The notes beneath the pieces are model-generated. The model did no database searches. It saw nothing but the letters and a program-made list of their open reading frames with translations, and was not told where the DNA came from. A program made the position numbers and the translations under genes. DNA of 64,000 nucleotides from Marthasterias glacialis (Eukaryota > Echinodermata > Asteroidea > Forcipulatida > Asteriidae): NCBI GenBank assembly GCA_911728455.2, contig OU452231.1:17875838-17939837 (forward strand). Reading direction: 5' to 3'. Shown in pieces: positions 37,701 to 50,715 of this stretch (its first letter is position 1; the number at the start of each line of letters is the position of its first letter).

Positions 37701-40700
37701 ATTCTATTAATCTGGGATGGACTTTGGTTAAAATCAAAACTTATTGATGGCCTGACCCAAGCAGGGTCTTTCTCAAAGGCATGGCATTTTTGAAGCCTTT
37801 CACGACAATCCATTAAAGAATTATTGCTTAATACCACAGCTCAGTTTGGTTGGTATAAAGCAGTTTGCAATAGCTAAATCCTTTTTTTCCTTTCAATTTC
37901 TACACTTCAAACAAACATTCATACCTGTCACAGCACTTTGAATCATGTGACAAAAGCGCTATATAAATGACTGCTTTTAAACCCACCTCTTCAACAACAG
38001 TGTCATCAGCCTCCTGAGGACCCTGGCCACCTGTCGTCTCCTCCACATCCTCAGCTTGGGCAATCTCCTCATTCTGAGGGGCAGTCTGTTTGCCTTGTTT
38101 CAGGTATTCCTGAAGCCCTTGGTTAAACTTGTCCAGCTGCTTCCTGACCACTTTCTCCTCGGCTTGCTGGAAAATTGACAATAAGACTCTTTATAAAACT
38201 GTATAAATGAATTATTCATTTATTGTACCTAATGCTATAATAGTAATGAATTGGGAAGTTATCAGCCTTACTCCCAGCTGAGAAGCTGAATTAATAAGAA
38301 GCTGGATTGCGAGAAATACGGCTACAAGCCACGAGCAGCAGGCATGTTAAGGCCCCCTTTGGCAGCCAGCCACATCGACCCATATGACCACGGTGCACAG
38401 CCAGAGATCAAAAAAAATTTATTTTTAAGGAAGGAAAACCGGAGGGCCCGGAGAAAAACCCACGTGGCATAGGAGAGAACCAGCGCACAACTCTACTCAC
38501 ATGGCCCAAGTCAGGAATCGCACCAGGGCCACAGTGGTAAGAGGAAAGCGCTTAAGACACTAGCCACCAAGGCGACACGATATTATTGGCGACAATTTAT
38601 ACTTATCTTTTCTGCATTAGGGAGACACACCACATTAAGGGGACAATTTGATGGTCTTATGTTTTTAATAAAATTTTACTGTTGCAAATAGCTTAAATCA
38701 TTTCTTTGGATTAAAACAAGCTTTGTTATAGAGCTTGCGAGGGGTGATTTAAAAATAGGGTTATAGAAAGGGTAAATTACTGCTCTAGTATAACAAAATA
38801 GTGTTACATCATCCATACCTGTATCATCTGCTCAGCTAGGACGCTAAGATCTTTTAAAGCAGCCGTGTTTGATGAGGTCAGGTGGAGCAGGTTAAGGACC
38901 TTGCACAGGACACGTACCCCTGGAGCCTCCATGTCCTTCAGGATCTTGTTGCACACCTTGAAAGCAAGACTGTCATGAGCAGAGCTCTCCTGTGTGTGGA
39001 AAATAGTTCATGTGAGGTTATTGGTGTAGGATAGTCTTGGTTCAAGACTCTGAAGTTGTCATAAGGAAAAATGTCTGGCTAGCAGAGACAGCATCATGTG
39101 TAAACATGTCCCTGAAAAAAACTTTGTGTAGTGTACACAGGCATGCACCTACCCTGCTACGCTTCGTTTCCTCTGTACAAAGAGGGATAAAGGGTACTGG
39201 AAATCATGCTCGAAATCTCCCTTTTTCTAGGGGTTATTGTGAAATCCCAGATTCCAGACCTTTGTCCTTTTGTTGAACAAATGAGGATTACGAGAGATCG
39301 ATAGGCTGCCATCATTGTTTTTTATTGTATTTGGCATATAGGAGGCAAGTCCGAGATTCCAGCCAACCATGGAAGATTATTGACTGTGGCTTACTGGCCT
39401 ATTCACAGTAAGACATTCCATAGTTTCTCAAAAGAAAACGAAAAATCTGGTCCATTTAATGAGAATGTTTGTTGTCTTTATTTAGGCAAGGGTTTAAATA
39501 AGACAACAATATTCTAAACAAAACAAAACAACTTTGGACACTTCAAGAAGTAACCAGAGGCACAGTAAATACTGACGTGAAGTGGTTAAGAGCAAACCCT
39601 GTTATTACAGGGCAGCCATCATGTTTTCAAATCCTACATACTTAATGAAAAATGAGGCTGAAAACATACCTGCAAACCCGTCTCCTGCCTCAGATTACGC
39701 TGATCCGTCAAGTTGACCAACAGCTCTGCAACGTTAGTCTCATTCACCTGGGCCAGGGGGGAGGTTGTGGGTGCATTGAATAGCGTCTGCAGAGTCGGAA
39801 GAAAAGCTTCTTCCACACAGTCTTGATTAGCCCTGAGAATTAGAAATGAAGAAAACAAATGAGGAATTGTTCTTAATACTATAGAGTCTTGAATATATTC
39901 AGCCAATGACTAGAAAGCAACATACAAGCAGTGAAAATATATTTTTAAAACTTAAAGGCAGTATATACCTTTAATAATTACTCCACAAATGAATGCCCAT
40001 AAAAGCTTACATGGTAAAAAGCACTGGAGAGCTGTTGATAGTATAAAACACTGTAAGAAAAGATTCCCTTTGAAGTAATGTGGTTTTAGAGAAAAAGATA
40101 CTTTTCTGCGCCAAAAGTTGAATCTGAGAAAGGATTTATGCAAGAATCATTTCTAACATAATAAAAAACATGCAGTTTCAGCATTTCCGGATCGTTCTGC
40201 ATGGAAATAACCACTCCAGATTTTTGTCAATATCTCAAAAACGCTACCACCTTTTGAAACAAAATGTTCACAAGTCAGTGAAAGCGTTCAATTCCAAATA
40301 CCAAAGGTATCTCTTGCCTTTGAAACAAGCAAGTTGTACATTAGAAAATTTAGAAGAAAGGTACAAAACAAAAATCAGGGGAGGCTGGTAGAGAGGGGGT
40401 TAGGTGGATTTGGTGTGAAAGGGTAGAAGAGAATCCATTCTAAGACGGCCTGGATAAACCAAAGTGTACTTAAACACTTTGATTCAAATACATGCTCACA
40501 GAATCAAAAACAGTGTTAAATGTAGTAACTTATCAATACAATAATTATTATTTGTGTTTAAGATAATTACTAGTGGTAAGATATCTGCTCTAGAATGGCA
40601 AAGGTCGTGGGTTTGAACCCCACCCGAGTAATATGCCTGTGGATTTTTTTCACAGGACTCAGGAAAGTACAGAGTATACAGTGCTTAACACACATCTGTG

Positions 40701-43700
40701 TATGGGTGAAACACAAATAATATTCTTTATCGCCAGTACAAATTTAACATAACTTATAACAAAGAAAATCAATTTAAATTAATGAGTTTCAGATTACTTT
40801 ATTGAAACTATATGTACAATCAATCAATGTACAATAAATAAATTAATTAATAACTTTTAAACATAAAATATACTTACAAACTTTATAACCGTTTACTACC
40901 ATCAATCACAGTTTTAAGTTATCCTTACCTTGTTGCAAAAGCAAAAAAGGGGAGGAATGTTCCCAGACAATGCCTGAGGTGGAGGTCCTCCTCGGTGGTT
41001 GGGTTGTACCACAACAAGAGTAGACGAGACAGGAGCTTGGGGCTCGTCACACGGCCTGAGAGAAGAAGCTTAGACATACCCTCAGCGACGACTGTGCAAA
41101 CCTCTGAGCTCTGAGATGAAAATTAGCAAGAAACATTTGTTGCTAGAATGCTCTTTTGTTTTTAATATTACAACCCATTTGGTGAAAACAACTTCAAGTT
41201 TTCAAAACAAATTTGCTAACTGCTAGCTTATGTGGAGAACTCTCTGCAAATGCTAACGATTTTGTTGTACTCAGCAATTTTTTGTGCTTTGGTGATTTAT
41301 TTCTGTGTAATTTTTCTTCAGAGTTCTCAAGCTTCAAGTTTTTTTAAGAAAGGCGTACTTATGGCTGACAGACGACTGGGAAGTTATCAACAAAACTTAT
41401 ACTCAGAACTTGGATACAATGTATTTTTTTGTCATTATTTTGTTACTTAGATACTTTAAAAACTTCAAAATTTTTGCATAACTGTTAATAAAAAAAAATT
41501 AAACCCCAATGTCACCGTTTGGGAAAACTTAGTTACTCTTGACATCGCGCGTCAAAATAACAGTACGATGGGTGATGCCTTGTATTACAACAAAGCAGCT
41601 TTTAAAAACAGAGCTACCACAAATGACGTCACATCAGTGATGACGTCACATCAGTGATGACGTCACAGGGTCTTGCATGAATCTTAGTGAAAAGCGCAGC
41701 AGAATGTTGTTCAAATTGTTGTTTATGATTTGTTTTTGATTTTGATTTTTGTTCACTTAATTTTTTTTAATATCTAAAATAGGGCTTGATAGCTAACTTG
41801 GTAGAGCACCCGCATGCAAACCAGAAGGTCACAGGCTCAAATCACGTTCTAGTCTAATTTTTTTAATTTACCCAAAACTGATTGAACACATATTGAATGA
41901 TTTTCAGCATAGATAACATAGATTAAAGTTTGACCAAGGAGTTGATTTTTATTGACCCACCTCATTGTCCAACAGCCTTGTCAGGATTGACAGAACGCTG
42001 TTAGCTGCACTCTTGTCCTGCTGCTGCTCACCTTCCCCATCCCCACTCTCCTCCTCCTCCTCGTTGGCACTGTCGGCAGAGCTGTCACTCTTTGACGGCC
42101 CGCTGGAAGGGATCTTGAAGGCCTCTAGTCCGTAGGTATGCAGGAGATCAAAGATGGATTTCAGGGCAGTCACTTGAATTGTCTCTTGATCCACTTGGGA
42201 AATCTATGAAAGTGTTGTGTTTTTATGATATAATAAATGTAATGAAACTGAGAATGTGTCAACTAAACTAAAACACATGTATGGAAGTCTGAAGAAATAA
42301 TTTGAATAAGAAGGTTCTTTATGAGTTTGAATAAATGAACCAGAAATAATAAAGACAATTCCCATAAAGTGTTTTCTTTGAGTAACACATTGATGAATGG
42401 GCTATTCAAAATTAATAAGTAGATATAAACAAGTATAGAGTACAACCAAAGCCAAAGTTTTTTTTTTTTAACGACCCATAGTGGACATACCTGCATTAGA
42501 AGAAGCAAGTGCAAATGAGCAAAATCACGGCTGAGCTGAGAGGCTAGCCCAATGCACTTAACAGCCATGTTGCGAACAGACAGGTCCACATTCTGGACTC
42601 CAGGGAGTACGAGCGTATCGATGAGTGTTTGCAGCGTGGGGCTCAGACCTCTGGTGGTCAGGCATTGGAGCATCTCGCTGGCAATGGTCAAACACTTCAC
42701 TAAGGTCCCAGGGTCACTCTGTTGGACAACATGGACACCACATGTGTAGAAATGGGATTTAAACAAAGTTGATAATTTCCACACTAAAAAAAGGTTTGTG
42801 ATGCTTCCATCAATTTGTTTGAAAACTTTCCAAGGAAATAAAATAGCCAGTACAAAATTGTCAGGATTGGTAGCTGTACCAACTTCACCCCTTCAGAGAC
42901 TATTCATTTCCTGTAAAATCATTACCGTGTGCCAAAGCTTGAATAAAATTGTTGCTTTTTCAGGACATGTACTTAACTTTAACCTTTATGGTTGAGTGGA
43001 AGTAGGTCAAATCTTGCAGCTGTTTGTGGCCGATATGGGCATTATGGTAGCCACTTGTGGCCAGGGCCCATTTCCATAGAGCTGCTTAAGCAGAAAATTT
43101 TGCTTAACAATTTTCTGCTAAGCAAAAATAAGCAGGACATTAGTCAGAAACGGTAACATGGAAAATGGTACTTTGAGTGGTAATCTTATTCCAGCAAGTA
43201 AAATTGTTTTATGCTTAGCAACTTTTTGTGCTTACCGGAGTAAGGCTACCAGCCAAAATACCATGTAACATGTACCATCGATTGTTACTGGTACTCTGCT
43301 TATTTTTGCTTGGCAGGAAATTGTTAAACAAATTTTTCTGCTAAAGCAGCTCTATGATTATGGGCCATAATTGCTTCTGTTATGAGTCTGTAAAGGGTGT
43401 GTAGATTAAATTTTTCCAAAATCATCTACAATGTCTTCAATAGCATTTTGATAAAAAACAGATATATGAAAAATTTTCTGCTTAATTTTCGGCGCCTTTT
43501 CATGACACTGCTTACAGCGGAATTCTGCAATTACAACTAAGTACAACCCACAAAATCATGTGCTTTACACGTAGCCAGAATTCCAAGGTAAGCAGCCCCA
43601 AGAAATCAAACCCTGATGTTGCAGTTGTTACAGTTTTCAAAATTACAATTTCTTTCATTTTGTTTTGAATCTCACCTTCTCGGTACGAACTTCCCTGAAG

Positions 43701-46700
43701 CTGATACTGGATTCTTCAAGCAAGGATTGTTTGCTAGCCTCCAAGTCAGACACCAAGTCCTTCAGCTCGGCCGCTCGGCCAAAGTCTTCCTTGTTGACGC
43801 AGTCCTCAAGAGCATCTCTGGCCTGGTTCAGGTCAACGCGGACGCTGGCCAACTGGGAGAGGAAAATTACAACACCAAATGAGGAAGAATGTTGGTTGAT
43901 GGCCACGAAAAATTACAATCAAATCAGAGAGATGCTGAGAGAACAAAATGCTGAGTTCTTTATGCTGAAATGTGCGAGTACAATTTCTGTACACCAAAGT
44001 GGTTGAACCACCTACTCTGCCCAACTCTAAAATTTTGGCAATGTCTGTTTTTGCATTAGCCCGGAACTTCATCTTTTAGAGGGCAAGGCCATTTTCATTT
44101 TGCTACAGGCACTTCCATTGGAAAATCTTAAAGTCCATGGGAAACTTTTCCAAGGGGCACCAAGGCCGAGACCACAGCAACAGAGGCCATGGTCTTCATG
44201 GCCTCCATGTAATTCAATGCCTGCATTTACTTGAATAATGTTGGTCGACGGCAAAGAAAAATTACAATCAAATCGGAGAGATGCAGGTTTATGCTGAGAG
44301 AACAAAATACGATCCTGAAAACAAATAGCTCAACCAGCTACTCTGCCCCACTTTCAACTATGGCTTAACCTGTTTTACACTTGGGTTATTTCATGCTCAC
44401 TCACATCACACTGACCAGTGATCTCTGAAATCTAGATTATCTCCCTTCACTTCTTGCAACCAATGAGTACTCTTGCTAGCTTCGAAGCTCAAATGCTATA
44501 TCCCTTGTGGTTAGCAAGTCATGCAAACAAGCCAGTGACAGAGCTTTTTCGTTTGGTACCTTCTGCTCATTGAGCACTCTTCCTGTCCCCATTAGAAAGG
44601 CAGAGACTGTTTTGTCCTTCAAAAAAGATCTCAAGCCTCACCTGTTTGCCAATCTGTAGCTTATTGTCCCTTTACTTTTTTTCTTTCCTTTTAACAAAGG
44701 GTGTATACAACATTGGTAAGATTGAAAATATAACTGTTCACAGATTTACACATAACTTTACATGGTGTAAAGTTCGTCATAATGAAAAATTTCCCCTGAA
44801 ACATTTTTGCCTGAAATGCTATAGTGTTTGATAAATGAGTAAAGCAATTGTTAGCTTTGATCTCGCGAGACCAAAACTTGATACATGTATTCTAAAACTG
44901 TGAAAACATACATGTTTCTTTAAAACCATTTTCTTGTGACTCTGAAATGTTAAAATTTTTACAGGTTTGTTATTTCATGTTTATGTTGGCTCACATAAAG
45001 TGCGGATACTGGTCTTTGACAATTTCCAATGTTGTACATGTGCTTTAAAGTGCCTTGTATCTGTTGGTAATTTGGCACTATATAAATTATCCGATTGTTA
45101 TTATTAAACTGCCTTGCCTTTACAAGATCGCCTATCTCTATAGGATCAGACAAAACAAATTACCGTCAGCCCTAAGATTCTACTTACTTTAAGATCCTTC
45201 TTGCGTTGTTCCTCCTGGGTGATACTAGTCTCCATGATGGAGATTGGCTCTCTGACGTCGGCAATGATCTCTGCGGTCAGAGAAACTTGTTCCTCATCCC
45301 CAGGGTGTAGTTTGGAGAAGTGAGTCATGAGCAGGGGGACGAGGGAAGAGGGAATGTGGGGTGTGATCAGCATGTCATGTATCATTCCGTCAAGTTGTTT
45401 CCTGCGTCACAGTAAGAATGGAGATCATAATTTTTCTTTGGTCTGTACAATTAGAATATTCTTTTCCAGAATTGACTTTGTTCTCCTTGGGTGCTTTATA
45501 AAAATGGACCCATTATTATGTTTCAAAGATGCGACTGGTGAACTGTTTCTAAAAGGAGTGGATGATTCATACTCATTCAAGATTGGGTTTCTTTATGAGG
45601 GACTCAAAAAGCACTGAGTATAGTCAATGTCACCTTGTTTACAAAAACAGTGACCGTGTGCATTCCAGGGCATTTCCTGGTATAAAAGATACTCCCCTAG
45701 TCACAAGAAATGTTTACATTTTAAAATAACAGACGAACAAGTTTGCGGTGTGACTCCTTTCTTCGTCTCAAAAATTGATAAACATTGCTTTCATGATGCA
45801 ATTTCCACAAAATATAAGATTTTATTTTGAGGTTGTGCAAATAGACCATTCCAGCCTGTCAATCAAACTGTACGCATTGACCAATGGATCACGCCTTTTG
45901 GTCATGTGACCTCGGTAAAACTCGGTCACACGTGCAGCGTAAACATACACAAACTAACGTGTGGGCGGGGCTTGTTGCCAAAGCCGGAACGGTCCATTGT
46001 GCCTGCAGGAAGTCGAGGCTCTGTGGCTCTTTTGTGAACATGTGATGTCACAGGTTACATGGACTATACAGTGTTCAATTTGAGTATTACTGTAAAGCAA
46101 AATTTAAATTAGTTTTGTTCTTTATTACCAATGCAAAAGTACATTTGTTTCTTCTGCAGGCCTGATACTTTAAAAAAGCTATGGAGACAAGTGCCTCCAT
46201 ACCGCTGGCCATTGCCTTGGTGCCCCTTGCAATTAAAAACTTCCTTACAGAGGTGCCCTTTACTCAGTAAAATCTGCCTTGACCTTACAAGAGCGAAGTA
46301 TCAGGCCTGATGCTGGGCATATCCGAGTCTAACCATACACACCTTCCTACTTCATCGGACAGGTCAAGACTTCCACACATCTTGAGCAGTTGTTGAGCCA
46401 CAAATTCCTGCTTCAATGTTTCTTCAACTTCGGTCTCGTTCAAGGCAGCAGGCTTCAGATTATCAAGGAAACTGCAAGCAAGGGAAATCACGAGCATGAA
46501 ATCTGTTTCACCACCCTGCATTTTGATGCAATTTTTTTCCAAGCAGACTTTGCACTATCACGCGTACTCAAACATCGTAAATCTTGTACTATTCTTTGTA
46601 AGATTTTGCTGTTCAGAAAATTCTTGCCATGGAATGACATTTTCTCTTTACCTTCTGAGGTATTTGGAAAATACGGAGACGCTGGGTAGCAACCTGTCAA

Positions 46701-49700
46701 GTAACAATTCACCCCCAGTGCCACTGCTCTTCAAGAAACTGCACAGACACTGCCAGTAGAGGGCACTCTCACATGTTAGTTTCTCTGCTGGAACGACTGA
46801 TCTATATGCAGCAAAGAAAAGTAGATGGCACATGGAGTTAAAGCTTTAATGGGAAATTCATCATGGGGTCACCAAGACCAAGGCCTCAGGCTTATTTAAT
46901 AATAATAATGTATCTATTTTTGAAAAAAAGCTACGTAAAATGTATTACCGGTATGTGCTACTAAAAAAAAAAAATAATTTTCCATTCAATGTTAACATTC
47001 AATGTGCACAAAACATATTCAGCCTAAATATTTTCCTCTGCAAAATTGCTGGATGAAATCGTTCACTGAGCATCCTTATTTATTTTAAAATACGGACCAG
47101 TGTAAAAGCAGGCTAGTGAAACGACAATCTAACTGGCTAGTCACTAAAAAAGTTCAGGGCACACTTGTGACTTTTTAAAACATACTTACGTGTCATCCAG
47201 CAGATCAAAATTGTCAACCAGTTCCTGAGGCTGAACCTTCTTGAAGATGACCTTGAGGGCCAGCTCTGCTGTCTTGCAGGAATTCTCCACATCCAGACAC
47301 CCCAGCAGATCCAGGACATTCCCGTCGTAGATACGGAGCCATGCCTGAAGGAGCTTGCCAGCACATGCATCCTTTACTGAATCTGTGGAAGGAGCCAATG
47401 AAATGAGTCATTTGGAGGAAAGGGGAAGAAGGTAAGCTTAGCAGGGGGTACAATATATTTCTTTCAAAATGCAGAAAATTTTTTTGTAGTGGAACTGGTT
47501 CTCCACATGGTCAAGAGGATGCCCCTGAAGCTGAAACAGTTTTATTTGCTAATCAGATATTACCAGGCAGCCATTCACATGCAGCAATCACTGCATGCTG
47601 ATTTGGCTTGTAGCCCAGTTGAATATTAAAGTAATGTTTTAAATTCTAAGCAGTTCTATGACGTTAGCCCTTTGTTTGGCTACTACAGCGTTCTTCATTT
47701 GTTGGCGGCTTTATCTTTCAAGGAAATCTTGAGGTCCAGGAAGAACTTTTTCTCTTCTTGACATAAGCAATTATGTGAAAACCCAAAGAAATGAGTATTG
47801 TACCTGAACGATCAGTAAGACCATCCTGTAACAATCGGACACGTTGGGCGATGGTCAGCGCTTTGATGTGTACTTTCTCCGCTAAGATCTGAAAAGAAGT
47901 TCAATATCGTCAAATCAGTGCTATTTACCGAGATTAAACCATCTTTTTTGTCAAAATGAGTAAAAAATAGGCTGGTTATGTTTGTAGGGATATAACAAAG
48001 TAATTAATGATTGACTCAAACCTGATAAGCTGTCTTCCTGATCACGTCTTTGACGTCATGGGTTTGCTCGAGGATCTTTGGGACTGTCTTGGTGGTCATT
48101 GTGATGTTGATGAGAGCGGCACGACGGACCTCGTAGCTGCCATCAAACTTCATCAGATGCAAATAGGCTGCATGTAAAAAATACATTTATCCATGAGTAA
48201 CTAGTGACTAGAGAGAAGACTACTATTTCTTCTGAGAAACGGACCAAGTAGACTTGTCCAAGGTGGTTGCACTATTTCCAGGGAAATGTTTCGCTTTGCA
48301 CAACTGGTGAGCATGCAGGCTAGAAGCCATACTGTAATATGTACAAATACACTACATACATACGAACACTCACACACAGGTTTGTCTACTTGGTAAACCG
48401 AGGACTTCTCTTTGTTCTCCTGTTGGTTGGACTTTTTTGGCAATGCCCCATTGGTTTTGTACACGAAAAGAGTACAACTGCGAAATTGGTTCGGTTGCAG
48501 GGTTACCAGCCCAAAGCAGTGTTCTCAGTTAAAAGTCGTCCTGTGGCCAAATGCTTGTTGAAACACACTAGTCCCCCTGCCTAGTCACTGAAAAAAATAA
48601 GGGCAAACCTTGCAATAGTAAATTTAATGGAGTCAGGCCATTGGTCTAGTGGGTATTTTATACCCAGTACATTTTGTAACAGGCAAGCCTGTATGACTTT
48701 TGTCTGTGCCACCTGTCATAAATGAACAGTAAGATGAGCGAGGGACCTCTTACTGGTTATAACTGGACAGTCAATGTCGCTTGGGTCTTGCAGCCTGGAC
48801 ACTGCAGTCACGGCCTGGGTGCGTACAGCGGGGAACTTGTCATGCAGACGAATCAGCATGCAGTCGTAGATCTGCTCGAAGAGGTCTTCGTCAATCTGCG
48901 CATTGTCATCAAGGTTGATCAATAACTTGTTGATCATTTGGCAGACCCGGAAACGAACAGCTCGGTCCTGGGCATTGTGATTCTGCAAAGGAAAAACATT
49001 TTAAATCAAATTGTAGTTAGAGGGTATGGCACAGCATGATTTCAAATATATAAAATCGAGATAAAATTTCACACAATGATATGTGTTGATAATATCAAAA
49101 AACAATCCCTGAATAGTTTGCAGGTAAAGGTTACAATATGATTTTTATCTGGGTCTTGAACATGTTGAAAGTGAAACAATAATAATACACACATTTTATA
49201 GATCACTTTATCACTTTATCTCTTAAAGCGCTGATTATATTACAACAGGTACACATAACTATTTTGAATAATGAGAGTATGAACGAGACCCAGTTATAGC
49301 ACCTTGTAAAAGTATACAAGGTGATGCCGCCCAATCTGTAGCATGCCAGAAACACCTGGGCGAGCCCTTTTCTCAAAGTGTACTAAATTCTTTACAATGC
49401 ACTACACAACACTTTTGGACCTATGGCTTTACGTCCCATCTGAAGGATGAAGTATGGGCAAGTGTCTTGGTTTTAAAAGGACACGAGCGGGCCGGAACCC
49501 ACACTCCTTAGAGCTTGATCCCTTTGTACCAGACCGCTCAGCTACGAGGCTGTTATGCTGTTAGAACTAATAGTAAATCTAGGATGGTTCTCACGTCAGG
49601 TAGTAACAACGTTTGCTCTGACTGTTTGGTAGTGTTGTCAGACTCGAGTGTAGGACTCGGACTTGACCCAAGTGACTTGACTACAATTCTGCTGTCCGGT

Positions 49701-50708
49701 ATGGTTGTTTTTGTTGCACTTTGAAATATTGCCTGTATGTTGTAGCTCAGCCAATGAATTTTGAGGGGCTCAGGGGCAGAGGGGGTATCGACTTTTGAAC
49801 CTACCTTGAACAGGAATGCAAACAAGAACAGCAAGAAGTTGTTGTCAGGTGTCTCTGTTGATTCCTCCACCTCTGCTTCTTCCCCAGAGTCCTCTGTGGT
49901 GGCAAACGATGCCGCGAACTTGGCAACAAAGTCCAGAGTACGTTCAACAGCGGGCTCTCGCTTGAAGATGATCAAGGCATGCTTGAAGTAGCCTAAAAAC
50001 TCTTGATGGAATGCTGACTTATCTTCCAGCTAACAATTTATAAATAGGAAATGTAAGATGTAGGCCTACTTGAGTTAAAAATATAAAATCAGGACTCCAA
50101 TTTCAAGAAAATCTCCACTACACAATGTAGTTTGAAGTTCACAACCTATACACAGTAAACAAAAAAAAATATTATTTGCTCATTGTCTTGTGGGTAATAC
50201 TTTCACACCCAACAGAATTGAAATATATTTTTCGGACTCAAAATCAACAATTAAACATACCATGAAGCATTTTTCAAAAACACAAGACCGCTGGACTTTT
50301 CTGGTCGTAAGTTTACTGACCCGATGCTAAAACCACTGGCCTCAGGCCTGCGTCCAGTGTAAATGTTGAGCCCTGAACAGGCTATACAAGATAAACATAA
50401 AAGGACCCAAGATGTCTCTGTTGCAGCCGCTAATTCGAAACGGCCTAGCTGAAGCAGTCTATAAACACTTACAGAGTAAGTGTCCTTTTTATGGTAGTAT
50501 CTACAAAAATACTGTGATAAAGGCATAATTTTTTACAATGTTATACCGAACATGCTCTTTTGAAGCCTGCAGAATTTAATAAAAATATAAATATACAAAC
50601 CTTGTCATACGTGCTTTTTAGCGCTGTGATGAGCTTGGCATGGTTGTGCACTCCATTTTGGCATTCTTCAAAAGCTTCCAACAGCGTTTTACCTTTTTTG
50701 CTTGGCAT
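34786..50708 (-). CDS. NCAPG: Condensin I complex subunit G (CAP-G), 20 coding exons
   Basis: Coding exons on the minus strand, all joining in phase: 50708-50601, 50029-49805, 48982-48754, 48167-48022, 47888-47804, 47382-47190, 46801-46652, 46471-46343, 45401-45188, 43852-43676, 42718-42491, 42203-41961, 41110-40929, 39832-39670, 38989-38819, 38166-37987, 37491-37374, 36888-36843, 35692-35552 and 34843-34786. The total is 3186 bases, or 1061 residues (human CAP-G is about 1015). Recognisable blocks match CAP-G along the whole length: FKREPAVERTLDFVAKF, AVRFRVCQMINKLL, RLQDP, LLLLWYNPTTEEDLHLRHCLG and EEAFLPTLQTLFNAP. CAP-G is the HEAT-repeat subunit of condensin I; it binds the kleisin CAP-H and DNA and helps compact mitotic chromosomes. 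The tenth exon encodes a charged coiled-coil-like stretch. The twelfth holds an acidic run, and the last five exons encode a disordered tail with an SDSESESE segment. The last exon is the least certain, because its upstream donor is GTCAGT. Confidence 0.95.
34938..35320. repeat. Degenerate foldback in the last NCAPG intron
   Basis: Starts aaaaaacaagataagttatt and ends aaattatcttgttttctga. The interior is filled with variants of acttgtcttgacaag in both orientations. Confidence 0.6.
35338..35475 (+). repeat. Minisatellite of taaagtaacaccatagt
   Basis: Seven or so degenerate units of 17-20 bp in the last NCAPG intron, about 80 bp beyond the donor of the penultimate coding exon. Confidence 0.75.
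36440..36520 (+). mobile_element. tRNA-like SINE head, family S3
   Basis: gctagccatctcagttggaagagc resembles a tRNA A-box/D-arm, and gcaggttcaaatcctg a B box. The 5' and 3' ends can pair over about 6 bp. Related copies are at 41783-41860 and 54897-54990, all on the plus strand. It is probably a SINE rather than a functional tRNA because the anticodon arm is poor. Confidence 0.6.
36728..36762 (+). repeat. Poly-C/poly-A run
   Basis: Nine C then 26 A. It is in NCAPG intron 18, about 80 bp after the small exon 36888-36843. Confidence 0.9.
37160..37360 (+). repeat. Dispersed repeat D copy
   Basis: Contains agagggctgagacag, gtgttggattaacccc and tgatgaacagggattataatg, shared with 2643-2885. It ends just before the NCAPG exon at 37374-37491. 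Confidence 0.55.
38275..38580 (-). mobile_element. SINE-like element, family S5, reversed
   Basis: Minus strand: cgccttggtggctagtgtct, then a ggtgcgattcc B box and a body with ctctcctatgccacgtggg. It is in NCAPG intron 15. Confidence 0.5.
39120..39450 (+). repeat. Dispersed repeat F copy
   Basis: Shares ttccagacctttgtcctt, gaggattacgagag and ttattgtatttgg with 10070-10410. It is in NCAPG intron 14. Confidence 0.55.
40568..40730 (+). mobile_element. tRNA-like SINE, family S4
   Basis: ggtaagatatctgctctag and gtgggtttgaaccccac (a perfect B box) are followed by a body containing cacaggactcaggaaagtac. It is in NCAPG intron 13. Confidence 0.6.
41624..41665. promoter_or_regulatory. Three tandem CRE palindromes
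   Basis: TGACGTCA occurs at 41624-41631, 41641-41648 and 41658-41665, in a 17-bp tandem unit (tgacgtcacatcagtga). This is the full ATF/CREB site. It lies in NCAPG intron 12. Confidence 0.6.
41783..41860 (+). mobile_element. tRNA-like SINE head, family S3
   Basis: Contains gatagctaacttggtagagc and caggctcaaatcacg, a decayed B box. It is in NCAPG intron 12. Confidence 0.55.
43064..43365 (+). repeat. Foldback repeat B, copy 2
   Basis: Begins gggcccatttccatagagctg and ends gcagctctatgattatgggcc, a terminal inverted repeat of roughly 20 bp. It is in NCAPG intron 10. Confidence 0.7.
44081..44223 (+). repeat. Repeat A copy, diverged
   Basis: Shares gagggcaaggcc, ggcacttccattgg and gggcaccaaggccgagacc with the copy at 18245-18390. 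It lies in NCAPG intron 9. Confidence 0.6.
45842..45996 (+). mobile_element. Promoter-like MITE, copy 1
   Basis: Starts tagaccattcc and ends ggaacggtcca. It shares the internal order of attgacc word, tcatgtgacctc and gtgggcggggc with the copy at 51122-51277. It is inserted in another dispersed repeat whose uninterrupted relative lies at 17400-17540. It is in NCAPG intron 8. Confidence 0.7.
46157..46310 (-). repeat. Repeat A copy with both ends
   Basis: Starts aggcctgatactt and ends gaagtatcaggcctga, which shows the family's terminal inverted repeat. It lies in NCAPG intron 8. Confidence 0.75.
49295..49560 (-). mobile_element. SINE family S1 copy, reversed
   Basis: On the minus strand a gctgagcggtctggtac A-box region, gggttccggcc B-box and cttcagatgggacgtaaagc body can be read. 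It is in NCAPG intron 2. Confidence 0.65.
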
Positions 50709-50715
50709 ACTGGAA
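50709..50715 (-). other. NCAPG 5' UTR end, second exon
   Basis: The acceptor cgttcag, preceded by a T-rich tract, places the exon start at 50715, seven bases before the ATG at 50708. The 5' UTR is therefore mostly in an upstream exon, and intron 1 is about 1.5 kb. Confidence 0.6.
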
